DNA of 64,000 nucleotides from Aeromonas aquatica (GCF_000764655.1 NZ_JRGL01000121.1:1-64000); one strand, 5' to 3'. Numbered from the stretch's first letter, positions 9,271 to 18,554 are shown. The notes: generated by a model from the sequence alone, not told the origin. Program-made: numbers and translations.

Positions 9271-9311
9271 AAAGGCCTGGCGCCCTCCGATCATGGGGCG
9301 CCGGGCCTTTT
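9271..9311 (+). terminator. Rho-independent terminator after ptrB
   Basis: Long stem AAAGGCCtGGCGCCC / GGGGCGCCgGGCCTTTT with a 9-nt loop. Confidence 0.8.
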
Positions 9312-9906
9312 GCTATCCGAGCATGCCTGCCCCAGGAGCTTGTCTCTATGCCGGGCCTGACGGCGCCGCAGGCCCGGTGACATGATGCGCAGTTGTTAAA
9401 ACGCACTGGCTCAATTGCCGCTGGCGACACCTCGTCCGGAGGCATCAGGTTCTGCTGCTACAGGGCGATCTTATTTTTATTTATTCCGTATATCTAACGA
9501 TTTAAAGCATAACCAACTGCCGCGCAAACCCTTGTCAGACAAGGTCCGCAATAGAATCTCGCCTTCCCACCGCCTGGTCTCGCCTGATGACTCGCTCAAT
9601 TAATCCTTGATCAGACAATTGATGATCCGCTTCAAATTTCTCGCTATTTAAATCCGTCATTTTGCCGTTTTGTTTGATTTATGTTGGCGGTATGTGCCTA
9701 ATCAAGTGGTTGCAACTTTGATCTGACCCTCTTCTGGTCAAATCACCCAGAGTCGGCATGAGGCTGACTGTCTCACCACAGGATGATGGTGACTTTGGGC
9801 AGGGCCAGCGGTGCCCGACCCTTTCCTCACACGAGGTCGTATCGTCAGGTCCAGTCTTGATGCGGGCCTGGCTCATATTCACCCGGGAATCGGGTGAGAT
9901 AAAACA
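9312..9906. other. Long AT-richer regulatory region upstream of the TRAP operon
   Basis: Nearly 600 bp without a credible gene. It contains the palindrome CCTTGTcagACAAGG near 9533, the imperfect repeat TTTGATCTGACC...GGTCAAA near 9717-9744, and AT-rich tracts at 9470-9500 and 9640-9690. It probably holds the TRAP promoter and operator sites. I cannot assign the regulator. Confidence 0.4.
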
Positions 9907-10896
9907 ATGAAAAGGATGAAAAGCATGAAAGGATTAACCCTGGCGTGTGCCTTGTCGGCTGCCCTGGTTGGCGTCTCGTTTGGTGGTCAGGTCCAGGCGC
10001 AGGAGCGCTTCGTGACGATCGGCACCGGCGGCCAGACCGGTGTCTACTATGTGGCGGGCCAGTCTATCTGCCGTTTCCTCAACCGCGGCGCCGCCGATCA
10101 CCAGATCAAATGCAACGCCCCGGCCAGCGGCGGCGGTGTGGCCAACGTCAACGGCATCCGCAGCGGTGAGTTCAACTTCGGCATCATGCAGTCCGACCAT
10201 CAGTACAAGGCGATGAAGGGGCTGGCTCCCTTCCAGGCCGAGGGGGCTATGGACGACATGCGCGCCGTCTTCTCCCTGCAGAGCGAGGTGTTCACCATAC
10301 TGGCCCGGCGCGATGCCAAGATCGCCAGCTTCGACGATCTCAAGGGCAAACGCGTCAACATCGGCAACCCGGGCTCGGGCCAGCGCGACACCATGGAAGA
10401 GATCATGGCGGTCAAAGGCTGGAAGAAGGGCGACTTCGGCCTGGTCTCCGAGCTGAAACCGGCGGAGCAGGCCTCGGCGCTGGGTGACAACAACATCGAC
10501 GCCATGAGCTACTTCGTGGGTCACCCGAACGGTGCCATCCAGGAAGCCTCCACCACCACGGACGCGGTACTGGTACCGGTGACCGGGGCCGACATCGACA
10601 AGCTGCTGGCCGAGAAGAGCTACTACACCAAGGCCGAGATCCCCGGTGGCCTCTACAAGGGCAGCGACCAGCCGACCCCGTCCATCGGCGGCAAGGCGGT
10701 GCTCTCCACCAGCGCCAAGGCCGATCCTGAAGTGGTCTATCAGCTGGTCAAGTCGGTGTTCGACAACCTGGACCGCTTCAAGCGCCTGCACCCGGCCTTC
10801 GCCGATCTGAAAGAGGCCGACATGATCAAGGTGGGTCTCTCCGCCCCGCTGCATGAAGGCGCCGCTCGCTACTACAAAGAGCGCGGCTGGCTCTGA
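9907..10896 (+). CDS. TRAP transporter solute-binding protein, TAXI family
   Basis: 329 residues with a signal peptide (LACALSAALVGVSFGGQVQA) and the TAXI-family start FVTIGTGGQTGVYYVAGQ. SGGGVANVNGIRSGEFNFGIMQSD and the GNPGSGQRDTMEEIM region follow. It is the periplasmic receptor for the adjacent fused permease. TAXI systems import dicarboxylates or amino acids such as glutamate, but the substrate is not readable here. In-frame ATGs at 9907, 9916 and 9925 all leave the signal peptide intact; AAGG before the last one makes 9925 a fair alternative. Confidence 0.88.
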   Translation: MKRMKSMKGLTLACALSAALVGVSFGGQVQAQERFVTIGTGGQTGVYYVAGQSICRFLNRGAADHQIKCNAPASGGGVANVNGIRSGEFNFGIMQSDHQYKAMKGLAPFQAEGAMDDMRAVFSLQSEVFTILARRDAKIASFDDLKGKRVNIGNPGSGQRDTMEEIMAVKGWKKGDFGLVSELKPAEQASALGDNNIDAMSYFVGHPNGAIQEASTTTDAVLVPVTGADIDKLLAEKSYYTKAEIPGGLYKGSDQPTPSIGGKAVLSTSAKADPEVVYQLVKSVFDNLDRFKRLHPAFADLKEADMIKVGLSAPLHEGAARYYKERGWL

Positions 10897-10927
10897 TCCC
10901 CGGCCCACGGGCCCTTGTGATGCCATT

Positions 10928-10970
10928 CAACACCCGTCTGCCGCTTCCTCTGTCGCAGCGGGTGTTGTTC
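10928..10970 (+). terminator. Hairpin between receptor and permease genes (possible attenuator)
   Basis: The stem CAACACCCG...CGGGTGTTG is extended by CTGC/GCAG inside and followed by the T-rich TTCTTGTTGT. Placed between receptor and permease, it could set a higher receptor-to-permease ratio. Confidence 0.55.
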
Positions 10971-11000
10971 TTGTTGTACTCGTAGGCAGATGTAAATCCT

Positions 11001-13550
11001 ATGCAAGATAAAGAACTCTCCACCGAGGAGCTGATCGCCCAGGACGTGGGCGCCCGGCTGCCGCTCGGCCTCATGGGCTGGCTCATTACCGGACTGGCGC
11101 TGGCCTGGTCCCTGTTCCAGCTCTGGATCGCCTCACCGCTGCCCTTCATGCTGGGGGTGGGCGTCCTCAACGACACCGAGACCCGCGCCATCCACCTCGG
11201 CTTCGCCCTGTTGCTGGCCTACCTGGTGTTTCCGGCGTTCCGCCGCTCCCCCCGGGATAGAGTCCCGCTCGGGGATATCGCCCTCGGCCTCATCGCCGCC
11301 GGCGCCGCCATCTATCTGTTCGTGATGTACGAGGCCCTGGCCCAGCGCCCCGGCAATCTCACCACCTCGGATCTGGTCACCGCCTGCATCGGCATCCCGC
11401 TGCTGCTGGAGGCGACCCGCCGCGCCCTTGGGCCCGCCCTGGCGGTGATCGCCTTGGTGTTCCTCGGCTACAGCCTGGCCGGTCCCTGGATGCCGGGGCT
11501 GCTGGCCCACCGTGGGGTGAGCTTCACCGCCCTGGCCAACCACCAGTGGATCACCACAGAGGGGGTGTTCGGCATAGCGCTCGGGGTCTCCACCAGCTTC
11601 GTGTTCCTGTTCGTGCTGTTCGGTGCCCTGCTGGAGCGGGCCGGCGCCGGTCACTACTTCATCCAGCTCGCCTTCAGCCTGCTCGGCCACCTGCGCGGCG
11701 GGCCGGCCAAGGCGGCCGTGGTCGCCTCGGCGCTGACCGGGGTCATCTCCGGCTCCTCCATCGCCAACGTGGTCACCACAGGTACCTTCACCATCCCCAT
11801 GATGAAGCGGGTCGGTTTCTCCAAGGAGAAGGCGGGGGCGGTCGAGGTGGCCTCCTCGGTCAACGGCCAGATCATGCCGCCGGTGATGGGGGCCGCCGCC
11901 TTCCTGATGGTGGAGTACGTGGGCATTCCCTACGTCGAGATCATCAAGCACGCCTTCCTGCCGGCGACCATCTCCTACATAGCGCTGCTCTACATAGTGC
12001 ACCTGGAGGCGCTCAAGCTCGGTATGGAGCCCATCGGCAACCACCAACCCAAGCCCTGGTTGCGCCGCCTGACCGGCTTTGCCTTCGGCGCCGCCCTGAT
12101 CAGCGGCCTGTCGATGGCGGTCTATTACGGTCTGGGCTGGCTCAAACCGGCGCTGGGTGACTATGCCCTGCCGGGGGTCGCCCTGCTGCTGGTAGCCGCC
12201 TATCTGGGCCTGCTCAAGATAGCGGCCAGCAATGAGCCGCTGCCTGCCGAGGATCCGGATCAGCCGCTGACCGAGCTGCCCAACACCCGCGCCGTGCTGC
12301 TATCTGGCCTGCACTTCCTGCTGCCGGTGGTGGTGCTGGTGTGGTGCCTGATGGTGGAGCGACTGTCGCCCGGGCTGTCGGCCTTCTGGGGCACAGTGAT
12401 GCTGACCATCATACTGCTGACCCAACGGCCGCTGCTCAACTGGCTGCGCACCGATGGCAAGCACCACTACGGCTCGGCCCGCGATGGCCTGGTGGATCTG
12501 AGGGAGGGCCTGGTGGCCGGTGCCCGCAACATGATCGGCATCGGCATCGCCACCGCCACCGCCGGCATCATAGTGGGCGCCGTCTCCCAGACCGGGGTCG
12601 GCCTGGTGCTGGCGGATCTGGTGGAGTTCCTCTCCATGGGCAACCTGCTGCTGATGCTGCTGCTGACCGCCTTGCTGAGCCTGATCCTCGGCATGGGGCT
12701 GCCCACCACCGCCAACTACATAGTGGTGTCCAGCCTGCTGGCGCCCGTGGTGGTGACGCTCGGCCAGCAGAACGGCCTGATAGTGCCGCTCATCGCGGTG
12801 CACCTGTTCGTGTTCTACTTCGGCATCATGGCGGACGTGACTCCGCCGGTGGGGCTGGCGTCGTTCGCGGCGGCGGCCGTCTCCAAGGGGGATCCCATCA
12901 AGACCGGGATCACCGCCTTCTACTACAGCCTGCGCACCGCGGCGCTGCCGTTCCTGTTCATCTTCAACACCGATCTGCTGCTGATCGATGTGGACTTCGC
13001 CCACGGCGTGCTGATCTTCATGGTGGCCACCGTGGCCATGCTGATCTTCGCCGCCGCGACCCAGGGCTGGTTCCTGGCGCGCAGCCGCTGGTACGAGAGC
13101 GTGCTGCTGTTGCTGGTGGCCTTCACCCTGTTCCGCCCCGGCTTCTGGATGGACATGGTGCAGGATCCCTATCGCGACACGGCGCCGGCCCAGTTCGCCC
13201 AGACCCTGGGGGAGGTGGAGGCGGATAGCACCCTGCGGCTGCGGATCCAGGGGGAGGATGCGGTGGGCAAGCTGCGCCAATCCACGGTGCTGCTGGCGGT
13301 GCCGGCCGGTGCGGATGGGGAGGCCCGTCTGGCCAGCCTGGGGCTGGCCCTGTATGAGCAGGACGGCAAGACGCTGATCGACAGCGTCACCTTCGGCAGC
13401 CCGGCGGCGGCGGCCGGCATGGAGTTCGATCAGGAGATCCTCTCCGTCAAGGCGCCTACCGAACGCTGGCACAAGGAGCTGATGTGGTTGCCGGGCTTCC
13501 TGCTGTTTGCGCTGGTGGTCTGGCTGCAGCGACGACGGACCTTGCGTTAA
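11001..13550 (+). CDS. TRAP transporter fused permease (DctQM type, TAXI-associated)
   Basis: 849 residues. An N-terminal four-helix DctQ-like part is followed by a large DctM-like permease with repeated helices, including GVISGSSIANVVTTGTFTIPMM and GMGLPTTANYIVVSSLLAP. Such fused 4TM/12TM proteins pair with TAXI receptors, here encoded directly upstream. The last ~170 residues form a DUF3394-like tail with a soluble segment ending in a final membrane helix. It probably drives Na+- or H+-coupled uptake. A terminator follows within 20 bp, so the unit is a two-gene operon. Confidence 0.88.
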   Translation: MQDKELSTEELIAQDVGARLPLGLMGWLITGLALAWSLFQLWIASPLPFMLGVGVLNDTETRAIHLGFALLLAYLVFPAFRRSPRDRVPLGDIALGLIAAGAAIYLFVMYEALAQRPGNLTTSDLVTACIGIPLLLEATRRALGPALAVIALVFLGYSLAGPWMPGLLAHRGVSFTALANHQWITTEGVFGIALGVSTSFVFLFVLFGALLERAGAGHYFIQLAFSLLGHLRGGPAKAAVVASALTGVISGSSIANVVTTGTFTIPMMKRVGFSKEKAGAVEVASSVNGQIMPPVMGAAAFLMVEYVGIPYVEIIKHAFLPATISYIALLYIVHLEALKLGMEPIGNHQPKPWLRRLTGFAFGAALISGLSMAVYYGLGWLKPALGDYALPGVALLLVAAYLGLLKIAASNEPLPAEDPDQPLTELPNTRAVLLSGLHFLLPVVVLVWCLMVERLSPGLSAFWGTVMLTIILLTQRPLLNWLRTDGKHHYGSARDGLVDLREGLVAGARNMIGIGIATATAGIIVGAVSQTGVGLVLADLVEFLSMGNLLLMLLLTALLSLILGMGLPTTANYIVVSSLLAPVVVTLGQQNGLIVPLIAVHLFVFYFGIMADVTPPVGLASFAAAAVSKGDPIKTGITAFYYSLRTAALPFLFIFNTDLLLIDVDFAHGVLIFMVATVAMLIFAAATQGWFLARSRWYESVLLLLVAFTLFRPGFWMDMVQDPYRDTAPAQFAQTLGEVEADSTLRLRIQGEDAVGKLRQSTVLLAVPAGADGEARLASLGLALYEQDGKTLIDSVTFGSPAAAAGMEFDQEILSVKAPTERWHKELMWLPGFLLFALVVWLQRRRTLR

Positions 13551-13565
13551 TCAGCACCCACAATA

Positions 13566-13592
13566 AAAACGGCGCCTCGAAGGCGCCGTTTT
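13566..13592. terminator. Rho-independent terminator after the TRAP permease
   Basis: AAAACGGCGCC tcgaa GGCGCCGTTTT, symmetrical, so it also serves the minus-strand small genes that converge on it. Confidence 0.88.
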
Positions 13593-13607
13593 CAATCTTG
13601 GGGGGCG

Positions 13608-13736
13608 TTACTCTGGCTGCTGTTCTTGCAGCAGACTCAGGTTCTGCTGTTCCAGCGGGCTCAGGCCCAGCTGTTCGCAGGCTTGCTCGAAGCTGATTCC
13701 CACATATGACACATCACGATGTCGATACCGGGACTG
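13608..13736 (-). pseudogene. Third, frameshifted copy of the tandem small gene
   Basis: The 3' part still encodes FEQACEQLGLSPLEQQ and ends in a stop at 13608-13610. Around the MCH(L/P)G segment one extra base breaks the frame (ATGTGTCATATGTGGG against ATGTGTCATCTGGGG in copy 1). It is a decayed copy of the intact gene at 13869-14021. Confidence 0.6.
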
Positions 13737-13738
13737 AG

Positions 13739-13858
13739 CTATTCCGACAGCTCCTGCGCCTGTATCTGGCTCAGAGTCTGTTGCTCCAGCGGGCTCAGGC
13801 CGAGCTGTTCACAGGCCTGTTCGAAGCGGCTCCCCGGATGGCACATCATGATGTCCAT
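13739..13858 (-). CDS. Second tandem copy of the small gene (39 residues, weak start)
   Basis: The frame encodes MDIMMCHPGSRFEQACEQL and continues GLSPLEQQTLSQIQAQELSE. It aligns with residues 13-50 of copy 1. It has an ATG but no clear ribosome site, and it lacks the first dozen residues of copy 1. It may be translated by reinitiation after copy 1 or be silent. Confidence 0.4.
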   Translation of the reverse strand: MDIMMCHPGSRFEQACEQLGLSPLEQQTLSQIQAQELSE

Positions 13859-13868
13859 ACCGGGAGGG

Positions 13869-14021
13869 CTAGTTTGACTGAGCCTGCTGCTGCAACTGAT
13901 CCAGAGCCTGTTGCTCCTGCGGGCTCAGGCCCAGCTGCTCGCAGGCTTGCTCGAAGCTAATCCCCAGATGACACATCATGATGTCGATAGCGGGCAGATA
14001 GTTGGTCATTGCGTCTTCCAT
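13869..14021 (-). CDS. Small acidic helical protein, unknown family (intact copy)
   Basis: 50 residues beginning MEDAMTNYLPAIDIMMCHLG, then ISFEQACEQLGLSPQEQQ and a Gln-rich tail. AGGA lies 8 nt before the ATG at 14021; an internal ATG at 14009 is possible. The sequence looks fully helical, with an FEQACEQLGLSPQEQQ segment like a helix-turn-helix or TPR half-motif. I do not recognise the family. Two degraded copies follow at 130-131-bp spacing on the same strand. Confidence 0.6.
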   Translation of the reverse strand: MEDAMTNYLPAIDIMMCHLGISFEQACEQLGLSPQEQQALDQLQQQAQSN

Positions 14022-14195
14022 GGTGATCTTCCTGAGCTGATTCTTATGCCCGAGCCGCGGGGGCGGGGCAATTAGACTTTAGGCGTAGAGTGCCATCTGC
14101 TGCATTCCCCCTGCCACTGGTCGGGGGAATTTGTTAATCTGGCAGTCATTAAAGAGGTTGCCATCCGAGCGCGAGCAACCGATGAGGAGCAGGGC

Positions 14196-14822
14196 ATGTT
14201 ATTGAGTTTCTTGATCATCGCATCGGGCTGGTGGCATATCCGCACCGCCTACGGCTCAGACTCCCGTCAGTTCTATATCAGCAAGCCGCTGACCATGCTG
14301 TTTATCATAGCGCTGGCGTTTGGCTACCAGAGTGACGACCACAATGGCTCCCACGCCTGGATCCTGCTGGGCCTCTGCCTGTCGCTGGCGGGGGACGTGT
14401 TGCTGATGCTGCCAAAGGATCGCTTCATCCAGGGGCTGGCGGCATTCTTTGTCGCACATGTCTGCTATATCGTCGGCTTCGCCCAGGGGCCGCTGGTGCT
14501 CAAGCTGGTGGATGGCCTGATGCTGCTGCTGGTGGCGGGCCTAGTGTTCGGCCTGCTGTGGGGCAAGCTCGGGGAGATGAAGATCCCGGTGTTCTGCTAC
14601 ATGCTGGTGATCATCGGCATGGCCTGGGTGGCCGCCGGTGCCTGGCATGCCTCGCTCACGGCGGGCTGCTCCGCCGCCCTGGTGGGGGCATTGATGTTCC
14701 TCTTCTCCGACAGCATGCTGGCGCTGGACAGGTTCCGCCGCCCCTTCCCCCATGCCAAGGCCTGGATCATGAGCAGCTACTATGCCGCCCAGTTCCTGAT
14801 TGCTGCCTCCCTGGCGGGCTGA
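14196..14822 (+). CDS. YhhN/TMEM86-family membrane protein (lysoplasmalogenase-like)
   Basis: 208 residues, about eight hydrophobic segments. YhhN-family signatures SKPLTMLFIIALAFGY and GLCLSLAGDVLLMLP are present with the conserved Asp. Eukaryotic TMEM86 and some bacterial members hydrolyse lysoplasmalogens; whether this protein does is unknown. GAGGAG precedes the ATG. A terminator lies about 30 bp downstream, and no partner gene is apparent. Confidence 0.83.
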   Translation: MLLSFLIIASGWWHIRTAYGSDSRQFYISKPLTMLFIIALAFGYQSDDHNGSHAWILLGLCLSLAGDVLLMLPKDRFIQGLAAFFVAHVCYIVGFAQGPLVLKLVDGLMLLLVAGLVFGLLWGKLGEMKIPVFCYMLVIIGMAWVAAGAWHASLTAGCSAALVGALMFLFSDSMLALDRFRRPFPHAKAWIMSSYYAAQFLIAASLAG

Positions 14823-14851
14823 GCCCCGGCACGAATGCCAAACCGACCATA

Positions 14852-14878
14852 AAAAAACGGGCCTGCTGGCCCGTTTTT
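14852..14878. terminator. Bidirectional terminator between yhhN and emrB
   Basis: AAAAACGGGCC tgct GGCCCGTTTTT, serving both converging genes. Confidence 0.88.
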
Positions 14879-14888
14879 CGTTGCTGCG

Positions 14889-16442
14889 TCATGCCTCCAT
14901 GGGCTCGGCGTCGGCGGCCCTGGGGGGCGGCTGCTTGAGCAGCAGCATCATGGCGCTGGCGATGAGCAGGAAGACCCCCATCACGAAGAACACCTGGTTG
15001 TACGCCATGATGGTGGCCTCCCGGTTGATGGTGTTCGACAGCATGGCCTGGGCCTGCAACTGTGCCTGCTCCGGGCCGGCACCTTGCGCCATCATGCTCT
15101 GGGCCAGCTGCAGCAGGTAGCTCTGCCCCTCTATGCTGCTGGCGGCGAGCGTGCTGCTGATGTTGCTGAACTGGATGCGGGTGTCGTTGTCCAGCATGGT
15201 GGCGATCATGGCGATGCCGAAGGCGCCGCCGAGGTTGCGCAGCACGTTGAGCAGGGTGGAAGAGGAGGGGATCTCGTCCGGGGTCAGGCTGGCGGTCGCC
15301 ACCAGGGAGAGCGGTACCATGACGAAGGGCTGGCCCAGTGCCCGCACGATCAGCGACTGGATCAGCTGGGGCCCGGCGTAGTCGGCGCTCATGTTCATGT
15401 TCATGAAGCAGCTTATCCCGAAGATCAGGAAGCCGAAGCTCACCAGATAGCGGGGATCTATCTTGGTCACCAGCCTGGGCACCAGCGGCAGCACCAGCAG
15501 CTGCGGCAGCCCCATCCACATCAGCACCTCGCCGATTTCCAGCGCGTTGTAGTTGTGGATCTGGGTCATGTAGAGGGGCAGCACATAGATGGAGCCCATC
15601 AGCCCCATACCGAGCACCAGGTAGGCGAAGCAGGCCATCGCGAAGCGCGGACTGTGCAGCAGCCGCAGGTTGACCAGTGGGTGGCGACGCAGCAACTGGC
15701 TGATGACGAAGAAGATCAGCGCCACCACGGAGATGACGGTGAGTCGCACTATAAAGCTGGAACCGAACCAGTCCTCCCTGTTGCCCTCCTCCAGCACCAC
15801 TTCCAGCAGGCCCAACCCCACCGCCATGGTGAGGATCCCGACCAGATCCACCCGTTTGATCACCTCCCAGTCCACCGCCTTCTTGTCCAGACCGTGGGCC
15901 AGCATGGCCATCACCAGCAGGCCGGGGGGCACGTTCAGATAGAAGATGTAGTGCCAGGAGAACTGCTCCGTCAGCCAGCCCCCCAGGGTCGGTCCTATGG
16001 TGGGGGCGAAGGTGGCACAGAGGCCGAACAGCGCCATGCCGGTGGCCCGCTTGTGCAGCGGCAACAGGCTGATGATGAGGGAGAAGGCCATGGGGATGAG
16101 GGCACCGCCGGTGAAGCCTTGCAGGGCCCGGAACACGATCATGCTGGTGAGGTTCCAGCTGAAGGAGCAGAGCACGGAGGCGACGATGAAGGCGCCCGTG
16201 CTCCACAGCATGTAGCGACGGGCGCTCAGGCCCCGGCTGAGCCAGCCGCTCAGGGGGATGGCGATCATCTCCGCCACCAGATAGGAGGTGGAGATCCAGG
16301 AGCTCTCGCTCAGGGTGGCCGACAGGGCTCCCTGAATGTCCTTCAGGGAGGCGTTGGTGATCTGGATGTCGAGGATGGCCATGAAGGCGCCGATGAGGCC
16401 CCCCATGACCGCGATCCAGTTGCGACGCGGGATGGCTTCCAT
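14889..16442 (-). CDS. emrB: EmrB/QacA-type MFS multidrug efflux permease (DHA2)
   Basis: 517 residues with 14 predicted membrane segments. It shows the DHA2 features LDIQITNASLKDIQGALSAT in helix 1, WISTSYLVAEMIAIPLSGWL in helix 2, and the antiporter motif C stretch FAPTIGPTLGGWL in helix 5. It works as a proton-driven drug exporter with the adjacent membrane-fusion protein and an outer-membrane channel encoded elsewhere. Its ATG overlaps the emrA stop by one base. The substrate is unknown. Confidence 0.88.
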   Translation of the reverse strand: MEAIPRRNWIAVMGGLIGAFMAILDIQITNASLKDIQGALSATLSESSWISTSYLVAEMIAIPLSGWLSRGLSARRYMLWSTGAFIVASVLCSFSWNLTSMIVFRALQGFTGGALIPMAFSLIISLLPLHKRATGMALFGLCATFAPTIGPTLGGWLTEQFSWHYIFYLNVPPGLLVMAMLAHGLDKKAVDWEVIKRVDLVGILTMAVGLGLLEVVLEEGNREDWFGSSFIVRLTVISVVALIFFVISQLLRRHPLVNLRLLHSPRFAMACFAYLVLGMGLMGSIYVLPLYMTQIHNYNALEIGEVLMWMGLPQLLVLPLVPRLVTKIDPRYLVSFGFLIFGISCFMNMNMSADYAGPQLIQSLIVRALGQPFVMVPLSLVATASLTPDEIPSSSTLLNVLRNLGGAFGIAMIATMLDNDTRIQFSNISSTLAASSIEGQSYLLQLAQSMMAQGAGPEQAQLQAQAMLSNTINREATIMAYNQVFFVMGVFLLIASAMMLLLKQPPPRAADAEPMEA

Positions 16443-17494
16443 CAGTGAGCCGCGACCACGGGCTCGGGATCACGGGTATCGACGATCACCTCGGTGGAGA
16501 GGCCCGGTCTCAGCTTGCCTGCCAGCACGCCGGGCTCCGGGATGCGGATCTTGACCGGCACCCGCTGCACGATTTTCGTGAAGTTGCCGGTGGCGTTCTC
16601 CGGCGGCAGCAGGGCGAACTTGGCACCGGTGGCGGGGGCCAGGCTGTCGATGATCCCCTCGACCGGTTGATCCGGATAGGCATCCAGGATCACCTCGACC
16701 TTCTGACCCGGTTGCATCTTCTGCAGCTGGGTCTCCTTGAAGTTCGCCTCGACCCAGACCTGCTGCAGCGGCACCAGGCTGGCGACCTGCATGCCGGACT
16801 GCACGTAGAGACCTTCCCGCAGGCTGCGCTTGCCGATGATGCCGTCGGCCGGGGCCCGCAGCTCGGTGTAGCCGAGTTCCAGTCTGGCCTGCTCGAGTTG
16901 AGCCTCGCTCAGGGCCAGTCTGGCCAGATTCTGCTTGGCCTCCGCATCCAGTACCAACAGGCGCTCGCGGGCGGCCTGCAGGGCGGCCTTGGCCTCCTGC
17001 ATCAGGGCCTGGTTGACGCGCAAGCCCGCCTTCACCTCGTCCAGATTGTCCTGGGAGCTGTAGTTGCGCTGCTTGAGCTGGCCGATGCGATCGACCTGTT
17101 GGCGGGAGCGTACCTGCTCGGCGTCGGCCGAGGCGACCTTGGCCTCGGCCTGGCGGATCAGGCTCTGCTGCTGGATACGGGTGGCGGCCAGGTTCTCCGC
17201 CGTCGCCTGGTTGAGGTGCAGGTCGGCCTCGGCCTCGATCACCTTGGCCTTGTATTCCCGATCGTCCAGGCGGGCGATCAGCTGCCCGGCCTTCACCTCC
17301 TGGTTGTCGGTCACCAGCACCTCGCCGATATAACCGGGCAGCTTGGAGCCGATGCCGGTCACCTCGCTCTGCAGATAGGCGTTGTCGGTGCTCTCGAAGT
17401 AACGGCCGTGCAGATACCAGTAAGCGGCGAACAGCACGCCGAGCAGGGCCAGCAGCAGCGCGGCCAGCAGGGGAATCTTCTTGTGTTGACTCAT
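16442..17494 (-). CDS. emrA: EmrA-type HlyD-family membrane-fusion protein
   Basis: 350 residues. One N-terminal membrane anchor (LLAALLLALLGVLFAAYWYL) is followed by the biotinyl-lipoyl-like half VTDNQEVKAGQLIARLDDREY, a long coiled-coil hairpin (about residues 85-195), and the second lipoyl half with ELRAPADGIIGKRSL. It bridges the inner-membrane pump EmrB to an outer-membrane channel. The gene is divergent from a LysR regulator, which probably controls it. Confidence 0.88.
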   Translation of the reverse strand: MSQHKKIPLLAALLLALLGVLFAAYWYLHGRYFESTDNAYLQSEVTGIGSKLPGYIGEVLVTDNQEVKAGQLIARLDDREYKAKVIEAEADLHLNQATAENLAATRIQQQSLIRQAEAKVASADAEQVRSRQQVDRIGQLKQRNYSSQDNLDEVKAGLRVNQALMQEAKAALQAARERLLVLDAEAKQNLARLALSEAQLEQARLELGYTELRAPADGIIGKRSLREGLYVQSGMQVASLVPLQQVWVEANFKETQLQKMQPGQKVEVILDAYPDQPVEGIIDSLAPATGAKFALLPPENATGNFTKIVQRVPVKIRIPEPGVLAGKLRPGLSTEVIVDTRDPEPVVAAH

Positions 17495-17554
17495 GATTTT
17501 GGTTTTTCCTGAACTGTGGGGGGCAGGCTAACATCGGCCGACTGTTTCGATTAG

Positions 17555-17571
17555 TATCCATTCATGAGATA
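17555..17571. promoter_or_regulatory. LysR-type operator between emrA and its divergent regulator
   Basis: The dyad TATC-N9-GATA, containing a T-N11-A element, lies about 20 bp upstream of the lysR start and in the shared promoter region. It fits the usual LysR box, but no -35/-10 pair is clear. Confidence 0.4.
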
Positions 17572-17592
17572 TACAGTTTCACTGGTGAGACA

Positions 17593-18495
17593 ATGGACTT
17601 GAACGCAGCCTTAATCCTCGTGCGCATCGTCGACAAGGGCTCCTTCACCGCCGCCGCCCAGGAGCTGGGGATGACCAAGGCGACGGTCAGCCGCCGCATC
17701 GCCGAGCTGGAGCAGCGGCTCGGCGTGCGGCTGCTCTACCGTTCCACCCGCCAGCTCACCCTGACCGAGGCCGGAGAGCAATATTATCTGCGCTGCAGCA
17801 AGGCGGTGGAGGAGCTGGCCCAGGCCGAGCTGATGCTGAGCGCCAGCCAGCAGGAGGTGACCGGCACCCTCAAGCTGGCGGTACCCATCGAAACGGGCCA
17901 GCTGGTGGTCGGCCGGCTGGTGGCGAATTTCCTGCAAGCCTATCCGGGCCTGCGAGTCGATCTGGAGCTGACCAATCGCATCGTGGATCCCATCAGCGAG
18001 GGGCTGGATGCCATAGTGCGGATCGGTGACATGAGCGACTCCAACCTGGCGGCGCGGCGACTGTGGAGCACCGGGCGCCTGCTCTGCGCCAGCCCGGATT
18101 ATCTGGCGCGCAACCCGGCGATCACCCGACCCGAGGATCTGGTGCAGCACCAGCGGGTGGCGGTCAGCAGCGGCTTTCTGGCCTCTCACTGGTGTTTTGA
18201 ACTGGATGGGCGCGAGGTGCTGGTGGATCCCCCTTCCCGCTTCCAGGTCAACAACATCACCTGCGCAAGGGAGGCGGCCAAGGCCGGGTTGGGGCTCGCC
18301 TCTCTGCCCGCCATGTTGTGCCATGATGAGCTGGCCGAAGGCTCCCTGATGGCCCTGTTGCCGGACTGGCAGCAGCCCAAGGTGCCGATCTATCTGTTGT
18401 TCCCCGAGCGGCGGCTGATGCCGCGCAAGTTGCGGGTGTTTATCGATTTCCTGATAGCCAATGGGCCAGAGTACGGTATCGACAACTTGCTGTGA
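17593..18495 (+). CDS. LysR-family transcriptional regulator (CrgA/AaeR-like subgroup)
   Basis: 300 residues. The N-terminal winged helix (GSFTAAAQELGMTKATVSRRIAELEQ split over residues 16-42) is followed by a periplasmic-binding-protein-like effector domain. The subgroup with DLNAALILVRIVDKGSFTAA and LYRSTRQLTLTEAG motifs often controls divergent efflux or oxidoreductase genes. It is transcribed away from emrAB over a ~100-bp gap. Part of its 3' tail may be repeated further downstream at about 18635-18660. Confidence 0.85.
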   Translation: MDLNAALILVRIVDKGSFTAAAQELGMTKATVSRRIAELEQRLGVRLLYRSTRQLTLTEAGEQYYLRCSKAVEELAQAELMLSASQQEVTGTLKLAVPIETGQLVVGRLVANFLQAYPGLRVDLELTNRIVDPISEGLDAIVRIGDMSDSNLAARRLWSTGRLLCASPDYLARNPAITRPEDLVQHQRVAVSSGFLASHWCFELDGREVLVDPPSRFQVNNITCAREAAKAGLGLASLPAMLCHDELAEGSLMALLPDWQQPKVPIYLLFPERRLMPRKLRVFIDFLIANGPEYGIDNLL

Positions 18496-18554
18496 GCGGC
18501 GAGGCTGTCAAGGTCGGGACATGAATGAATATGAGCGCACTGTGAGGACAAGAC

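Larger units (their letters stand above)
13608..14021 (-). repeat. Three tandem ~131-bp direct repeats carrying a small gene
   Basis: Stops fall at 13869, 13739 and 13608, a regular 130-131-bp period. Each unit shares the core (A/G)ACATC(A/G)TGATGTG(T/C)CAT and the TTCGA(G/A)CA(A/G)GCCTG(C/T)GA(G/A)CAGCT segment. Only the upstream-most copy is intact. Confidence 0.75.

Noticed and set aside
14889-18495. EmrAB with LysR as a horizontally acquired resistance island
   Set aside because: Base composition and codon use match the flanks and no mobile genes are near, so it looks like core chromosome.
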